Origin: Dipteronia dyeriana
Taxonomy: Eukaryota; Streptophyta; Magnoliopsida; Sapindales; Sapindaceae
Length of the DNA: 64,000 nucleotides
Assembly (NCBI GenBank): GCA_032871835.1
Contig: CM065301.1
Span: forward strand, 20,601,291-20,665,290
Direction of reading: 5' to 3'
Below the pieces are notes generated by a model. That model saw only the letters and a program-made list of their open reading frames with translations, did no database searches and was not told the origin of the DNA. Of this stretch, positions 11,761 through 23,521 are shown piece by piece. Numbering within the stretch: the first letter of the stretch is position 1; each line of letters begins with the position of its first letter. The translations under genes and the position numbers were made by a program.

Positions 11761-12296
11761 GTGATTGAGCACATTAATAGGAATATAAAATTATGAAAGT
11801 TAGAGATGGATTAATGATATCTATTCATAAATAATTACATAATATTTGTAACAATTATAATTTCGTTTGATCATTAGTGTTTCATTATAGTTCGCATACA
11901 AAGGTGGTTGCAATAGACTTTTTCAATATAAACAAATGTAAAAGGGGAGTTGTATCTTAGAGGATCTGACCTTTTTAAAATATATAATTAGTTGTTGGTA
12001 AAGTAGTTGTGGAAACCAATCATATCTTAACCACACATGTATTGCAATGCTTATATGTCATGAGATTAGATAAGGTCAGGAAAAAGATCAGATCAGTAGA
12101 AAATCCAAATTCGTATCCTTCTCGTACAAAAGTGGTTGCAATAGACTTTTTATTGTACAAGTGATAAATGCTGCTATATATAATTATATATACGGTTTGT
12201 AAAATCGTGTATATCTGGCTGAATGACCTAACATAGAAATATGTATGGGGTAGATACGTACACCATTTTGAAAACCAACCAAGTATTAGATATCAC
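11761..12296. other. Intergenic, short dispersed duplication only
   Basis: I see no gene here. The phrase 'gtggttgcaatagacttttt' occurs twice (near 11903 and 12131), which suggests an old local duplication. Confidence 0.4.
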
Positions 12297-12545
12297 TTAA
12301 AGCTTCCATAACATTTCAGTGGGCACCTTGGTAATAGGCCCTTGAATCATTTTCTGATCTCTTCTTGAAACCTCTTCATGGCTGACAACGGCAGGCATAT
12401 TGGTACCACAATCCCATTCTACCCCTCACTTTTCCGGTACTTCATATAGAAGCTGATCAGTGATTTGCTGCCAGCTGGTCCACCGTACAACGGTTTACCC
12501 CACCCGAAATCTAACGATGTCATCCCGAGTTGTATCCGAAACGAT
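12297..12545 (-). pseudogene. BAHD acyltransferase, C-terminal fragment
   Basis: Read on the minus strand, this stretch encodes the C-terminal end of a BAHD acyltransferase. It has SLDFGWGKPLYGGPAGS (the structural DFGWG motif, codons around 12498-12512), then a SLISFYMKYRKSEG strand. An in-frame stop follows, then a further stretch matching the family's 'LPLSAMKRFQEEI' end, and a one-base shift before the terminal codons. The order and wording closely parallel the last ~90 residues of the intact gene at 17361-18944. I found no N-terminal half or HXXXD region nearby. It is a decayed relative, probably the remnant of a tandem duplicate. Confidence 0.85.
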
Positions 12546-13214
12546 AAAGTTTTTTAGAAAGATTTACGTTGATTTGTTCACGACACATTCAACCTACGTT
12601 GAATTTATTTATGAAGGTATACGTTGATTTGTTCACCACCGAACAAGTTAAACGTTTGTCCAAAAGTAAACTTGTTAAACCTATCTTGAACTTGTTTTTA
12701 AAATTTAAAACTAAAAAATTTTATTTGATTTTATTTTATATGATAAAATATCTAATTTTTATGTATGTTTTCATTAATTTTTTATACAAATTATTTTTTA
12801 TTAATTAATATAATTATATTAATATAATAAATATGTTTTTTTTAATGAAGCAACCGGTAGGAACCGATCACCAACCGGTTACCCACTTTCATTTATTATT
12901 ATTATTATTTATATTGTTTTTTTGTTGATTTGTACCGTACAACAACAACACGTGTATGTTAATTTACAAACACGACAAACATGTAAATGAACATTCGAAA
13001 AAAAAAATCTAGGAGATCTGTGGACAAGATTACACAGTACAGTTAAGCAAAAGAGAATACGGATTCGTTTGGGATAGTTTTATTTTTGACTTTTAACTAG
13101 AGAAGTGAGAAGTAAAACTCAAAACTTTTTGCTTATCGTTAACATAATATTTTTGAAAAGGGATTTTATGTTTTGAAGAGCTTCTATAATTGTTAGGTTA
13201 AAACATTTTAATAT
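12546..13214. other. Intergenic, AT-rich
   Basis: A partial local duplication appears at its start (phrases around 'tacgttgatttgttca' near 12565 and 12621). No gene or clear transposon end was recognised. Confidence 0.4.
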
Positions 13215-14653
13215 AGAGTAGTGTTATTGGCTCCCTAACTATTTTATACCTTAATTTTTTAAATTTTATTTAGTTATATAAAATTAAATGATTTTATTAA
13301 TTTTTTGATTTATTTCCAGAATTACCCTTTTACATATTTTTCAAACTGAATAAACCCTATATCTTTTTTTTTTAAAACAATTCATCTCTAATCTTTATAT
13401 ACAGTTTTTTCACATCCATTCGTAAGACTTGTTTTTTCTTCTTATTTCAAGGTAAAACCATCTTTATTAGATGCGTTTTTTTTTTCTGTAGTCGGTTGGA
13501 TTATTTGTGATATTGTGAGTATGATATTAATCGTCCGATGATTTTTTTAAACGATTGAGTTAGGGTTTTAGTGTGGTTTTGTTTCGTGGTTCCGATTCTT
13601 AACAAGATTTCGTTGTTTTTTTTTTGTTTTTAACTTAAACTAACTTTAGAATATCTGAAATATAATATGCAAAACAATTGATACAAAGCATAGAATGTCT
13701 AGAATATTTGAAAGAAAACAAACCGAGAGAAAAAAAAAAAGCAAACATCGATCTGAAATTTGAAAAGAAAAACAAAACAAATATATGAAACATTAAAATC
13801 AATAAATACTAAACAGGGGAAACATGAGATCGAGATCTCAAAGGAAATATAAATAAAAATAGTAAACATTCAACGATTTGAAATAATCTATATCATTTGG
13901 GTTTTGTAATAAGGAAAGTTAGGTTTTATTAGTTACTTTGTACAATATTTTTTTAATAAAAATTGTAGGTTTAATATTAAAAATCTCCCATCATCTTTGA
14001 ACTATTATTGAATGTATAGTAACAAATGCTTTTATTTTAGAAACATTCCCTATGAACTAATATTGTTAATATTCTGTTTGTGTTGACTGAGTTTGACCGT
14101 TAAAAGTCTAAAATGTATCTATTAAAACTTCAATTGTATGAATTGATCATTATACTCTCATAATTTTACCAAATAAATTGTTAAAATGATACAAAAAGTG
14201 GGAATGTTAACTTACAAAAGAGAAGTTATTTTGTTGACAATTTTATCCCTAAGAATAACAAAATTACAAATAAACCAAAAACATTGAAAATAAACTAGAA
14301 TATGTATTCATTTATGTATTTATTTGTCTTTTTTTTTTGTAAATCCAAGCAAATACACATTTTTAATGTTTTTGGTTCATTTGTAATTTTGTTATTTTAA
14401 ACTTTTTAACAGTCATACTCAGTCAATTCAAACGAAATGCTAACGATGTTAGTTCATAGAGGAGGTTTCTAGAATAAAAGCATTTGTAACTATGCATTTA
14501 ATAATAGTTCAAAAGTGAGGGGAAGTTTTTAATATTAATCCAAAATTGTATGTCTCTTTATGTAAGTTGATAAAGGGAAAAAAAAGTATGTTAAATAATT
14601 CCAAAAGTGGGTAAAAATAGTTCAACATTGGGTGTGCTAATAGCACCACTCTA
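13215..14653. mobile_element. Mutator-like non-autonomous element (long TIRs)
   Basis: The left end TAGAGTAGTGTTATTGGCTC and the inverted right end TAGAGTGGTGCTATTAGCAC align over about 45 bases and then share 'aactatttt.tac'. A GTGGTGCTATTAGCAC-type terminus recurs in plant Mutator-like elements. The flanking nonamers (ttttaatat and ataaaatat) agree at 6 of 9 positions, so any target duplication is degenerate. No transposase is present. It contains the foldback element at 13971-14538. Confidence 0.5.
13971..14538. repeat. Foldback MITE with long inverted arms
   Basis: The left arm starts TTAATATTAAAAATCTCCC. The inverted right arm starts TTAATATTAAAAACTTCCC. The match continues for well over 100 bases (shared 'tttgaactattatt', 'acaaatgcttttatt', 'ctatgaacta'). 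The arms are imperfect, so it is old. Confidence 0.75.
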
Positions 14654-14659
14654 TAAAAT

Positions 14660-15432
14660 ATCTACTAGTTACAAAGTAATCATTATGCCCTAATTATAAT
14701 AAATTATTAATAATATAGGTAATTTATATTTATATTTATATTTAATTTTTTTCAATTAAAATAATTGATGCACATCGACTCTTAACTGAAGTGTTAGTGC
14801 ACGTTCCTTCCACATAAAAACACCTCAAATCCTAGGCCTCGCAAACCCACGTACTTTCTTTAGAAGAAAACACAAGATAAATAGATACAAAACACTAACA
14901 AAAAGTTCATGGAAAACTCAAATTAATTCTAATCCTCACATATGTTCAAAGAAAACTAATTAAATTTAAGGTTGTTCCACATTCTTGGTCTAACAAGTTC
15001 AAGAATATGTTGGTCTTATTCCTTCTTTTTAAAGCTTTGAAATACCGACTAAAAACCCCAAAACAGAACAAAGCTAACAAAACAGAGCCATAAGAACAAA
15101 CACAACAATAAAGGGAGACTCAAAAAACAAAACAAATACACCCAACCTGTACAAAACAAAGCAAAATCAATTTTAGGACCACTCACGTCTTTTCTGTTAA
15201 ACAAACAAAATCAATTCTAGGTACCCTCCATCTTTTTTATTAAACAAACATAATCAATTTTCGGGACCACCAACATCTCATTCAATGAATGAAACAAACA
15301 AAAACACCACCACCTCTTAACCAATTCGATGTCTCTTGCATGTTGTCCTCCCCATTTTTCCTAGAATCTTCCATCCTTAGCAGCTGCAATTCACTCATCC
15401 AGATCAACTCAATCCCTAAAACATCCGATGTT
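14660..15432. other. Intergenic with threefold degenerate repeat
   Basis: No gene was recognised. Between about 15160 and 15280 the motif 'aaacaaaca(a)aatcaattt...gg(g)accac' recurs three times as a diverged ~50-bp tandem repeat. Confidence 0.45.
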
Positions 15433-15750
15433 TCCAATGTTTACGATGTCTCCAATGTTTACGATGTCTATTGCTTATTTCATCCCGTGTTTATGGATTA
15501 CAGTGTTGTTTTATATTTTATATTTTATTTTTGTAATTATAGATAAAGTTACTAAAATATCCATCTATTTAACAACAATGTTAAAAGTTACTAAAATACC
15601 CATCTATTTAACAACAATGTTAACAGTGTTTGATAGAATGATCATTAGTGTTATAAAGTTCATCAAAAATGGTCATTTTGGAATAACTTTCCAATCTAGT
15701 TGCCATTTTGATAGTTTATCATCAATTTGACGGCTACCGAAGTAATTATC
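15433..15750. repeat. Short tandem duplications and a MITE end
   Basis: An 18-bp unit (tccaatgtttacgatgtc) is repeated at 15433 and 15451. A 39-bp unit (gttactaaaatatccatc...) is repeated at 15548 and 15587. The end of the stretch (about 15660-15755: 'ggtcattttggaat...', 'gaagtaattatccat') resembles the end of the foldback element near 59560-59630. The open frames here follow the repeats and do not look like a gene. Confidence 0.6.
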
Positions 15751-15769
15751 CATAAATTTTATTTATATT

Positions 15770-15965
15770 TAATTTGTGGTAGTGCACCTCCTTTCCACAT
15801 AACTGGTGAGGGGTTCAAATTCAACCGTGCACATTTTACAAGCAAATGTGGGGAGTTTTCTTCCCGGATCGTGAGAATGGTTATCTTCCGTTATGAGAGT
15901 AGATATCCAGACCAAACAATACAAACATGTATTGTTTGATCTCGTAATAAATGTAATATTTCAAG
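15770..15965 (+). mobile_element. tRNA-derived SINE, copy 1
   Basis: A tRNA-like head carries an A-box-like 'tggtagtgcacc' and a B-box-like GGGGTTCAAATTC (near 15808). It is followed by a body and a 3' end 'gatctcg...tgtaatatttcaa'. The same 3' end, after a similar B-box, recurs at about 48330 and 60370. This supports a dispersed RNA polymerase III-type SINE family. Confidence 0.6.
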
Positions 15966-16136
15966 CATTATCTTCCTATTTTAATATTTCTTGTAATATT
16001 TCAAAAAGAAATTGATAATAATAATAATTTTAAAATAAACTCAACAAATAAAAATTTAATAATAGGTATTGTAATATTTCAAAAATAAATAAATAAATGT
16101 AATTAATATAACAAAATAAATAATAAATCTAAGTGG

Positions 16137-17030
16137 AAATTGCCAAAAATTACCACATATAACATAGAAAATTCGTTTTTAACCATAAATAAAAATTTAT
16201 TCATTAATAACCATTTTTTTGAGAAATTACTTAAACGTCCTCATATAAAAATCATCCCTAAACACACTCTCTCTCTTTTTTTTCTTTGTCTTTCTCCCTC
16301 CTCTCCTCTCTCTCCCCATCGTTGATGTGCGGACGAATCGTCGCCGATGTTGTTGTGAAGGCCGACGAATCGTCGTTGGCATCCTTTCTCTCTCAACTAA
16401 CCTCTCTCTCTCTCTCTCCCCACACCTCTCTCTACTCCCTTTCACACACCTCTCTTTCTCTCTCCTCTTCTCTCTCACGTGATGTCACCAGCTTACCGGT
16501 GTGTCGTCGCCTGGGCTTTACTACCGTCCAACAGCTCTATCGAGCTCTCCCTCCACCGGTGATGTAATTTGCAGAAAAATGGGAAAGAAAACAAAAAACC
16601 TAGAACATTTCAAGTTTCAACGTTTTAATTTAGTCAAGATTTCAAGTTTCAACGTTTTAATTTAGACAACATTTCAAGTTTCAAAATTTGAAAACGAAAA
16701 GCCTAGAAACCCAGAACATTTCAAGTTTTTACATTTTAATTTAGTCAAGATTTCATGTTTCAACATTTGAATTTAGACAATATTTCAAGTTTCAAAATTT
16801 TATGATTTTAGACAAGATTTCAAGTTTTTAGTTGTAATTTCAAGTTTGGTTCCAGATTTATTTCATGTTTGCTTCCAGTTTTTTTTAAAAAAAAATGCAA
16901 GGGTATTTTTATAATTTATGGACATACACTAATTTTAAAAAAAAAATGGTTATTAACGATTAAAATTTCATAAATGATTACTGACGAAAGTTTAATGTTT
17001 CGAACGACTAATTTTAGTTTTCTCTCTAAA
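16137..17030. mobile_element. MITE-like element with inner minisatellite
   Basis: The left stretch 'attcattaataaccattttttt' and the inverted right stretch 'aatcgttaataaccattttttttt' lie in matching positions near both ends (about 16195 and 16945), so the segment looks like a terminal-inverted-repeat element. The inside holds a CT-rich tract (16260-16470) and the repeat at 16605-16830. No transposase and no clear target duplication were seen. Confidence 0.45.
16605..16830. repeat. Minisatellite on 'tttcaagtttcaacgttttaatttag'
   Basis: Units of about 38 bp such as 'atttcaagtttcaacg' plus 'ttttaatttagtcaag' recur about six times with decay. Confidence 0.8.
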
Positions 17031-17360
17031 TCTAAATATTTTGTTTTGCTCATCCAACTGCTGCCATCTAGCCAACACCACAAAATATCCAACCTCACCC
17101 ACCACAATCTACATCCACACATTTCTCTGCCATCGAAATCGATTTCTTATTTCATAGTTAGATCAGTTAAATCTGGACACGGGATGAAAGGATAAAATGG
17201 TAAATAAAAAAGTTACATTGAACAAATTTTTAGCTTCCCGTGTTCCAAGAAGCCGGGAAGAGCTTTCAAAAATGAAAAGCTCTTTTGCCCGATAAGCTGC
17301 TTTTGGGTCCCTACAGCCAAACAGGCTCTAAAACAACTTAATTAAATAAATAAAACAAAT
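17031..17360. other. Downstream flank of the BAHD gene
   Basis: The stretch ends with 'tacagccaaacaggctctaaaac', whose inverse (GAGCCTGTTTGGCTG) looks like a Tourist-type MITE terminus, but I could not find its partner. It should include the 3' untranslated region of the acyltransferase gene. Confidence 0.35.
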
Positions 17361-18944
17361 TTACAAAGCTGATCGAGTAATCATTTTGTTCAACTCTTGT
17401 TCAAACCTCACCATAGATGATGGTGGTAGCCATATCGGTACGAGTTTCCCAATCTCACCGTCACTTTTCTGGTACTTGACATAGAAGCTGATGAACGATA
17501 CAGCCCCAGCAAGTCCCCCGTACACAGGTTTTCCCCAACCAAAATCAATCTCTTCAAACCCAATTCTGCTATTGTCAGAGACAATCATGTTTCCCTTGAA
17601 TATAGGCGAGGGTCGTCCTCTGATCACTATAAGGTCTGCCAGTGATCTTATGTACTCTTCACTCATTTTGGCCTTGGCTTCCTTTACTAATTCCACTGCA
17701 TATTCCAGTGGATTTTCACACAAAAGATGAGCCTTTGAACACACAGCTGGGTAAGCAAATGCATTGCCATAGTACCCGGGAGGTAGATGCACGTTATAAT
17801 TCTTGCCGCGGGCGTTAACTGCACATGAAACTCGGACAATCTCATCAGGATCAATTTCAAGTGCAGCTGTTCTGCATTTCCATACACAAGCAGTTATCAA
17901 CTCAAACGTTGATGACATTTTTAGGTCAAGAGGAAGATGGTCTCGTAGAGCTTGTATCTCTTTGGGTCCGAAGAAGAATGATTTGTGGAGATTCTCATTT
18001 GGATCCATGGCTCTTAAGAAGTCTTGGGTACTGCCATCATCATCTTCTATTTCGTCATCATAAAATTCATGGTGGTTGCAAGTTACACGTGGAGATTCCC
18101 TCGCATTCAAGAGTTGTCGTTCCCAAACAGGAAGTAAGGATGGTTTCTCAGTACCTTGAGCCATTTCCTCCATGGCTTTCAGAAACTGAATCAAACCAAA
18201 TGCGTCACACATTGTATGGTTGTATCGGAATGCAAGAATGAATCCTCCACATATCAATCGTGTCACCTGAAGGCAGAGGCAGAGCCAGAATTTCAAATTT
18301 AATAAAATCAATTGTAGAGTTTTCATTTTATAGTGAAATTTTTTAATTAATTATAAAGGCTAGGAGGAAATTGTCCAAGACCTGCAGAGGTACATGCATG
18401 TAACTAACAATAACACAATAATAGAAATCAAAGATATTGAGTACGATAAGAGATCAATTAATAATGCTTCAAGAAAAAATAAAAGACTCACTTGAAATGA
18501 CATCAATGGGCAACCAATGATACTGGGATCATCTGAGTGGAGTAGTTGGTCCAAATATGGAGATGGTGGCCGAATTTCATGGTCACCAAGCTGGTCGAGT
18601 TTGAGATTGGCATCAGCCTCAGTAAACAAGACCCCAACATCAGTGTAGTCCACCATGAGATTCTTGTTGAAACCTTCTCTAAGCCGACCAGCTAAAGGGT
18701 AATAAAACACAAGTGTCTTACTTAGAGCTTCCTTTATCACCTTAATTGGGTCTTTTCCTTTCATGGAAGGATTATTCTTGTAAAAGAATATTAATGGAAC
18801 CTGAAACCTTAAACCTTGTTGATCATCTATGTCGGAAAGTTGCTTCACTTGAGGAGACGGCGCTGCATGTGATATTGCCGGAACAATAAGTTCCGGAGCC
18901 TTTCTTACGACTGAGAATGCCACCTGACATGGGATTGATGTCAT
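17361..18944 (-). CDS. BAHD acyltransferase (alcohol acyltransferase-like), two exons
   Basis: BAHD enzymes are cytosolic and move an acyl group from acyl-CoA to an alcohol or amine acceptor. Exon 1 is 18944-18492 (151 codons) and exon 2 is 18266-17361. They join in phase 0 across a 225-bp GT-AG intron, giving 452 residues, a normal length for the family. The catalytic HXXXD is HTMCD (residues 168-172), right after the splice junction, and the structural DFGWG is at 392-396. The N-terminus (FSVVRKAPELIVPA, KQLSDIDDQQGLRFQ, YYPLAGRLREG) and CGGFILAFRYNHTMCDAFG resemble benzyl alcohol O-benzoyltransferase and fruit-ester alcohol acyltransferases. Family knowledge does not fix the substrate. No stops or shifts were seen. 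A dead relative lies at 12297-12545. Confidence 0.93.
18267..18491 (-). other. Intron of the BAHD gene
   Basis: On the minus strand the donor is GTGAGTC after the codons for SFQ, and the acceptor is CTGCCTTCAG before GTGACACG. This is a phase 0 intron placed immediately upstream of the HXXXD-coding region. An intron is common at this position in this BAHD clade. Frames running through it are read-through artefacts. Confidence 0.85.
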
Positions 18945-19118
18945 TATTAAGCTAATATTATTAGGTTTGGCTACTCAATATTTGGATGATTCATTGAAGG
19001 ACTTGAAAATTAAACTGCATATTCACGGATGGTAGAAAAGAACTTGTCATTGATGGCTCTATCCAAAGTTATGAGAATCACTAAAAATAAAATAACCCCA
19101 AGCTTTTAGCAATGACAT

Positions 19119-19126
19119 ATTTATAA
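19119..19126 (-). promoter_or_regulatory. Possible TATA box of the BAHD gene
   Basis: TATAAATA on the minus strand, about 175 bases upstream of the ATG at 18944, would give a leader of roughly 140-150 bases. It is inferred from position and wording only. Confidence 0.4.
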
Positions 19127-19139
19127 TTACATTAATTCC

Positions 19140-19576
19140 GAGACACCAGTTTCTGCCAATGAAATCTACTGAACCGCCCAAGGCAACCCCCTTGTGCAAG
19201 GACACGGAGCGAGTTCTAATTTACCCGTTTACATCGTTATGGGGTCAGGGTGTGGGCTGAGGTTTCTTATCGGTCCTACTATGCATCTAACAAATTGGCC
19301 ACAACATATCACACAGTTGGGGGTCTGCTTCCACCATATAAGCCACGACGAGTCAAGCGGTTGGAGGAAGACAGTCGGATAGGTGTATGGATGAAGTTCG
19401 AGATCCACGATACCAAAAATAAAAATAAAAATTCTACTACAACATGATAAATGAAATTAAAATCCATTTACATTAAGTTTTCAATGGTGTATATATATAT
19501 ACGTACTCCTAACGCTCTCCTAGCTTGCGGCTACTTACATCGTGATTACTGATTTTTGCACCTAGAAAGTATACTA
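19140..19576. other. Upstream intergenic region of the BAHD gene
   Basis: A slightly GC-richer block (19170-19400) carries an open but unrecognised frame. It ends in 'gttcgagatccacg' followed by an AAAAATAAAAATAAAAA tail, which could be a SINE or retrosequence end. I could not confirm this. Confidence 0.35.
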
Positions 19577-20146
19577 CAGTAAGACCTCGATATATGAATG
19601 TTCAATAAATTAATAACCCCACTTAAATAATAAAATCTTTCAGTCCGATTCGGGCATGCTTACTAAATTAATAACCTCGCAAAATACATAAGATAATAAT
19701 TTTTTTGAAGTCCTTTAGGTCCCAACGAATATATAAATTAATAATCGATTGAATACATAAAAAATATAACACATAAAAATTCATAATACATATCAATAAA
19801 CTTTTAACTTAATAATTTCCTTTAAAAAAAAATTAAAAATTCTATTTTTTCAATTCAAATCTTTCATGAAATATGCATCTAAAGTCATTGAAACTGAACT
19901 AAATTTAATCCATAAATTTTTGCAAATCATACACCATATTGGTATTTTTTTTTCATTTTGTAGTATTAAGTTATTTAATATTAATATTGTTTGAAAGCCT
20001 CTATTGGAGAAACACTTGTTAAAAACACTGCTATCATCTGGATCATAATCATCGGTAAGCATATTCATTATCCTTGAATAATTTCTTCCTCAGTAGATCA
20101 CTATATCATTTCACTAGGATAATTCAAAAGGTGATCAACATCCATC

Positions 20147-20822
20147 TAGACATGACCACGGTTTGGTTCAAACCGTGGAGCCGAACCGTAACCGTATAAA
20201 ATGAACAGTAACCGTAATCGGAACCGTGGAACCGGTTCTGGAACCAAAACCGAAATCGGAACCTCTAAGGTTCGGTTCCAGTTCCAGTTCCTTTAAAAAA
20301 TACGAATTGGAACCGGCAGTTCGGTTCCGGTTTTGGAACTGTCGGTTCCAATCAATTTTTTTTTCTCTTTTCACGTTGACCTTGTCTCCCATTCTCTCTC
20401 ATTCTTTCTTCATTTTCATTTCTCATACTCAGACAATCTCACATCTCTTATCTCTATTTCTCTCGTTCTTGATTTCTTCTATCTCTCATCTCTTTCTCTA
20501 TTTTTTCTTTCTTCTTTTTCTCTCTTTCTCTCCACAACTCCACCTTCAATCTCAAATCAAGTGACCCAAGATGAGTGATGACGATCTCTCGCCGGTGATC
20601 TCTTCTTCACGGGCATCACCGGTGAATCGATGATCTCTTCTTCATCCATATCGACCTTTTTCTCTTTCACAGATCCACATCGATTCCATCGATGATAGAT
20701 CCACAAACAAAGAAGTTGAGAGAAAAAAGAAGAAGAACAAAGAAGAAAGAAGAAGACGATGGCTAGATGAAGAATACGGTGATGGTGGCTCGGTGGTGGG
20801 TGATCTGTGATTTTGGGGTTGA

Positions 20823-20887
<65 letters not shown>

Positions 20888-21215
20888 CTGTGTGTGTCAG
20901 TGTGTGCGTGAGAGCGAGAGAGATCTGAATGTGATTTGAGAAAATATGGGTTGGAGAAAATCTGGGCTAGGGAGATTTGAGGTTGAAGATACTGGATTCT
21001 GGGTGAACATAGGAAAATCTGGGTTGGGGAGATTAAGAAATTTGTGTTAATCGATTATCTGAAATTGGGTTAAAATAAAAATAACCGAACCGTACGAACC
21101 ATCGGAATCGGAATTGGAACCGTCTCAAAGACGGTTCCGGCTCAGTTTGGAACAGGAACAGGAACCGACAGTTCAAAATCGGAATCGGAACCGAACCGGA
21201 ACCAGGACATGTCTA
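20147..21215. mobile_element. Non-autonomous hAT element, 1069 bp
   Basis: The ends are TAGACATGACC on the left and, inverted, TAGACATGTCC on the right. They are flanked by a perfect 8-bp duplication CATCCATC (20139-20146 and 21216-21223), the hAT signature. Both subterminal zones are packed with GGAACCG/CGGTTCC words in both orientations, the likely transposase-binding repeats. Each also has a hairpin: left ccacggtttg/caaaccgtgg, right aaccgtct/agacggtt. The interior has a CT-rich leader-like tract and a long TG repeat, with no transposase. Confidence 0.92.
20825..20886. repeat. (TG)n microsatellite
   Basis: About 31 uninterrupted TG units, followed by a short imperfect tail, inside the hAT element. 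Confidence 0.97.
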
Positions 21216-21472
21216 CATCCATCACATTTCTATAGTGTAGACCAGAAATAGCTTCACGTACTCCATTGACGCCTTTATCTTCATTAACTCGTGGTTTAGA
21301 AGTCATATCAGTGGCATATCTTCATCTGAACGAATCTTAGAATGTCGAAAACAATCTGCAATAGTTGTCGTCTTCATATCAATTTTCGAAGCCGCATTAA
21401 AAAATTTCATAGCATTCAATATTTTAATTTTTTCGGGATTTGTTTCTTCTACCTCGTAGCCCTCCAAGATGC

Positions 21473-23521
21473 TATTGGAATCCCGTTCACCGGTCATGCA
21501 GCGGAAGTAGGTTTTAACAAAAATTTATACTGATCGTAAATGATCTGGAACTAGTGAACTTGATATCGTAATTTTTTTTTAGAACTCATACATATCGATT
21601 ATTACAATAATAAATAAATATGTATACATAGGAAATTGTAATCAATATAAAGAAGAAGAAAATAACATTACCAATGTTTGGAGGCTCATTCACTTCTTTC
21701 AATGCTCCTTATCTGAATCACTTGATCTTCCTCGTTATATCTTGGAACTGATAACTGCGTGTAGACGTGTAACGGACTCAGGAACTTAGAAGGATATTGA
21801 AGAGAGAATAAGAATAAACTCTTTCTTCCAAGTAAAATTACCTAGAATAATTCTAGTTTTTAAAATCAAATAAAATATATTTTCTTTTTCTTTTTCGTGT
21901 CACTGTGCATGACCACATGCAAAAACTAATATAGTTTTTCTTTTTTTTTTACTTGATCTCTCTCTTTCGTGTGTTCTATTGTTTTTATCAAAGAAGCATA
22001 TATCAAATATATCTCTTTTAAAAAACCATCTGATCTGACCCAATTGCTTTTGTTAAAAGAAAATTGTGTGTATCCTTTGTGTATTTTTATGTCCCTCTTT
22101 GTATCCTGTACCATATTTTGGTCGGTTTTTAAAAAATATATATCAATATATATTTTCTCTTTTACGAACCTCATTATAGCTTTCCATTTAAAACAATTTT
22201 TTTATTTTATCTTCATTAAAAGATACTATTTATTTTAAATTTAAACTATTCAAATTCAAAAATTTAATATTTAATTTAATAAAATAAAATAATCACATTA
22301 TCTTATTTTATTCAAAAACAAATATCAATAAACATCCTCCATTTAGTGATTAATAACATAATTAAATAATCTCATTATTTAATTTATTTAATCACCAATA
22401 TTTATTAATTAAATAATCTCATTATTAAATTATTTTTTGAATAAATACGTGTCACTTTCGTAACACAATTAATTGAACGATCCAATTAATTTACCGTGAC
22501 CCTATTACCTAAATCGATCGGACTAGCAATGTGACCTAATGGACCCACAGTATTTTGAACTGAAATAATCCTCGGAATCATTAATGATCATTAATTAAAT
22601 TCTTTAATTAATATTCCTTGATTATTAACTCCGGTGTTGTTCCACTAAAAACCCAAAACTGCACTCTCTCAACTGTAGACGCTTTTACACATACCGATAC
22701 AACTCGTTGTCTATCAATATAGCAATTACACATGGTGTGATCCTCCACAGTAGTTCATAATTAAAGCTGGGTTATAATATCCGTTATACCCCTCTAATTA
22801 CATATATCCTTTAAGTACTGTTGATTCTATAATGAACAATAAATCCTATTTCCTCACGGAACTAAGAGAGCGCTCATATTGTCCAAGCCTCGAATCAACC
22901 CTTAAGGGAACTACCATCTACTTATCACAAGAAGGAGTGGATTCCACTATTATGTACAATCCTTCCCAGCCACAAGCCAAACCGTAATCCCAACATACGG
23001 AGTATATTGATTAGAAACTGCATCCGACCTCACCCATGGTATATCAAAGACCACGATCTATCTTGAAGGAGTCGATAAGACACTCAGGATTAAGATCACC
23101 CATATATAGCCATCATTAAGATCACCCACATATAGCCACTATTGTGTGAGATTTATATAGATCATGGTCTTGTCCTATATGATCACATCATACAGGGTGC
23201 CTCCATTCCCATATCTCATATGAATGATTCAAGATAGAATCACTGTACATTATGGAATGGACCGCAACTATAGATTAACCACAAATAAAGTACCCAGCTT
23301 TATTTGTTATCTATGGACTCTTTAGATTGCACGTCTCTTACTGTATCCATCTGTATATGACACTCATATACACAGTTTGAGATTACATCTAGCAATCTTG
23401 GTTGTTAAATATATACACAAGTTATAAAATAAACAACACAACAAGAATAAATTGAACTTTTCCTTTTATTTATTTCATAAATCCATTAACAAATTACATC
23501 TTTAAGGCATAAACCCCAACA
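21473..23521 (-). mobile_element. Solo LTR (family TGTTGGGG), 2.05 kb, in the pogo transposase
   Basis: On the minus strand it starts TGTTGGGGTTTATGCCTT at 23521. It is flanked by the direct repeat GATGC (21468-21472 and 23522-23526; the match extends to GATGCTA). It aligns by eye with the solo LTR at 43474-45224 over many blocks ('gcaatctaaagagtcc', 'ggtactttattt', 'atgatgtgatcatatagga'). No internal region or second LTR is present, so it is a recombination product. With the insertion removed, the pogo reading frame is continuous across the site. Confidence 0.85.

Noticed and set aside
15770..15965. A functional tRNA gene
   Set aside because: Only A/B-box-like words are present; no cloverleaf stems with a sensible anticodon arm, and the 3' tail recurs with other copies as in a SINE.
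16227..16567. Arg/Glu-rich and Ser/Leu-rich frames
   Set aside because: Products of a CT-rich simple-sequence tract.
17225..17335. A Tourist MITE ending GAGCCTGTTTGGCTG
   Set aside because: Only one end was visible; no partner repeat or matching trinucleotide found.
17803..18241. Plus-strand frames opposite the BAHD gene
   Set aside because: Shadows of the acyltransferase coding exon.
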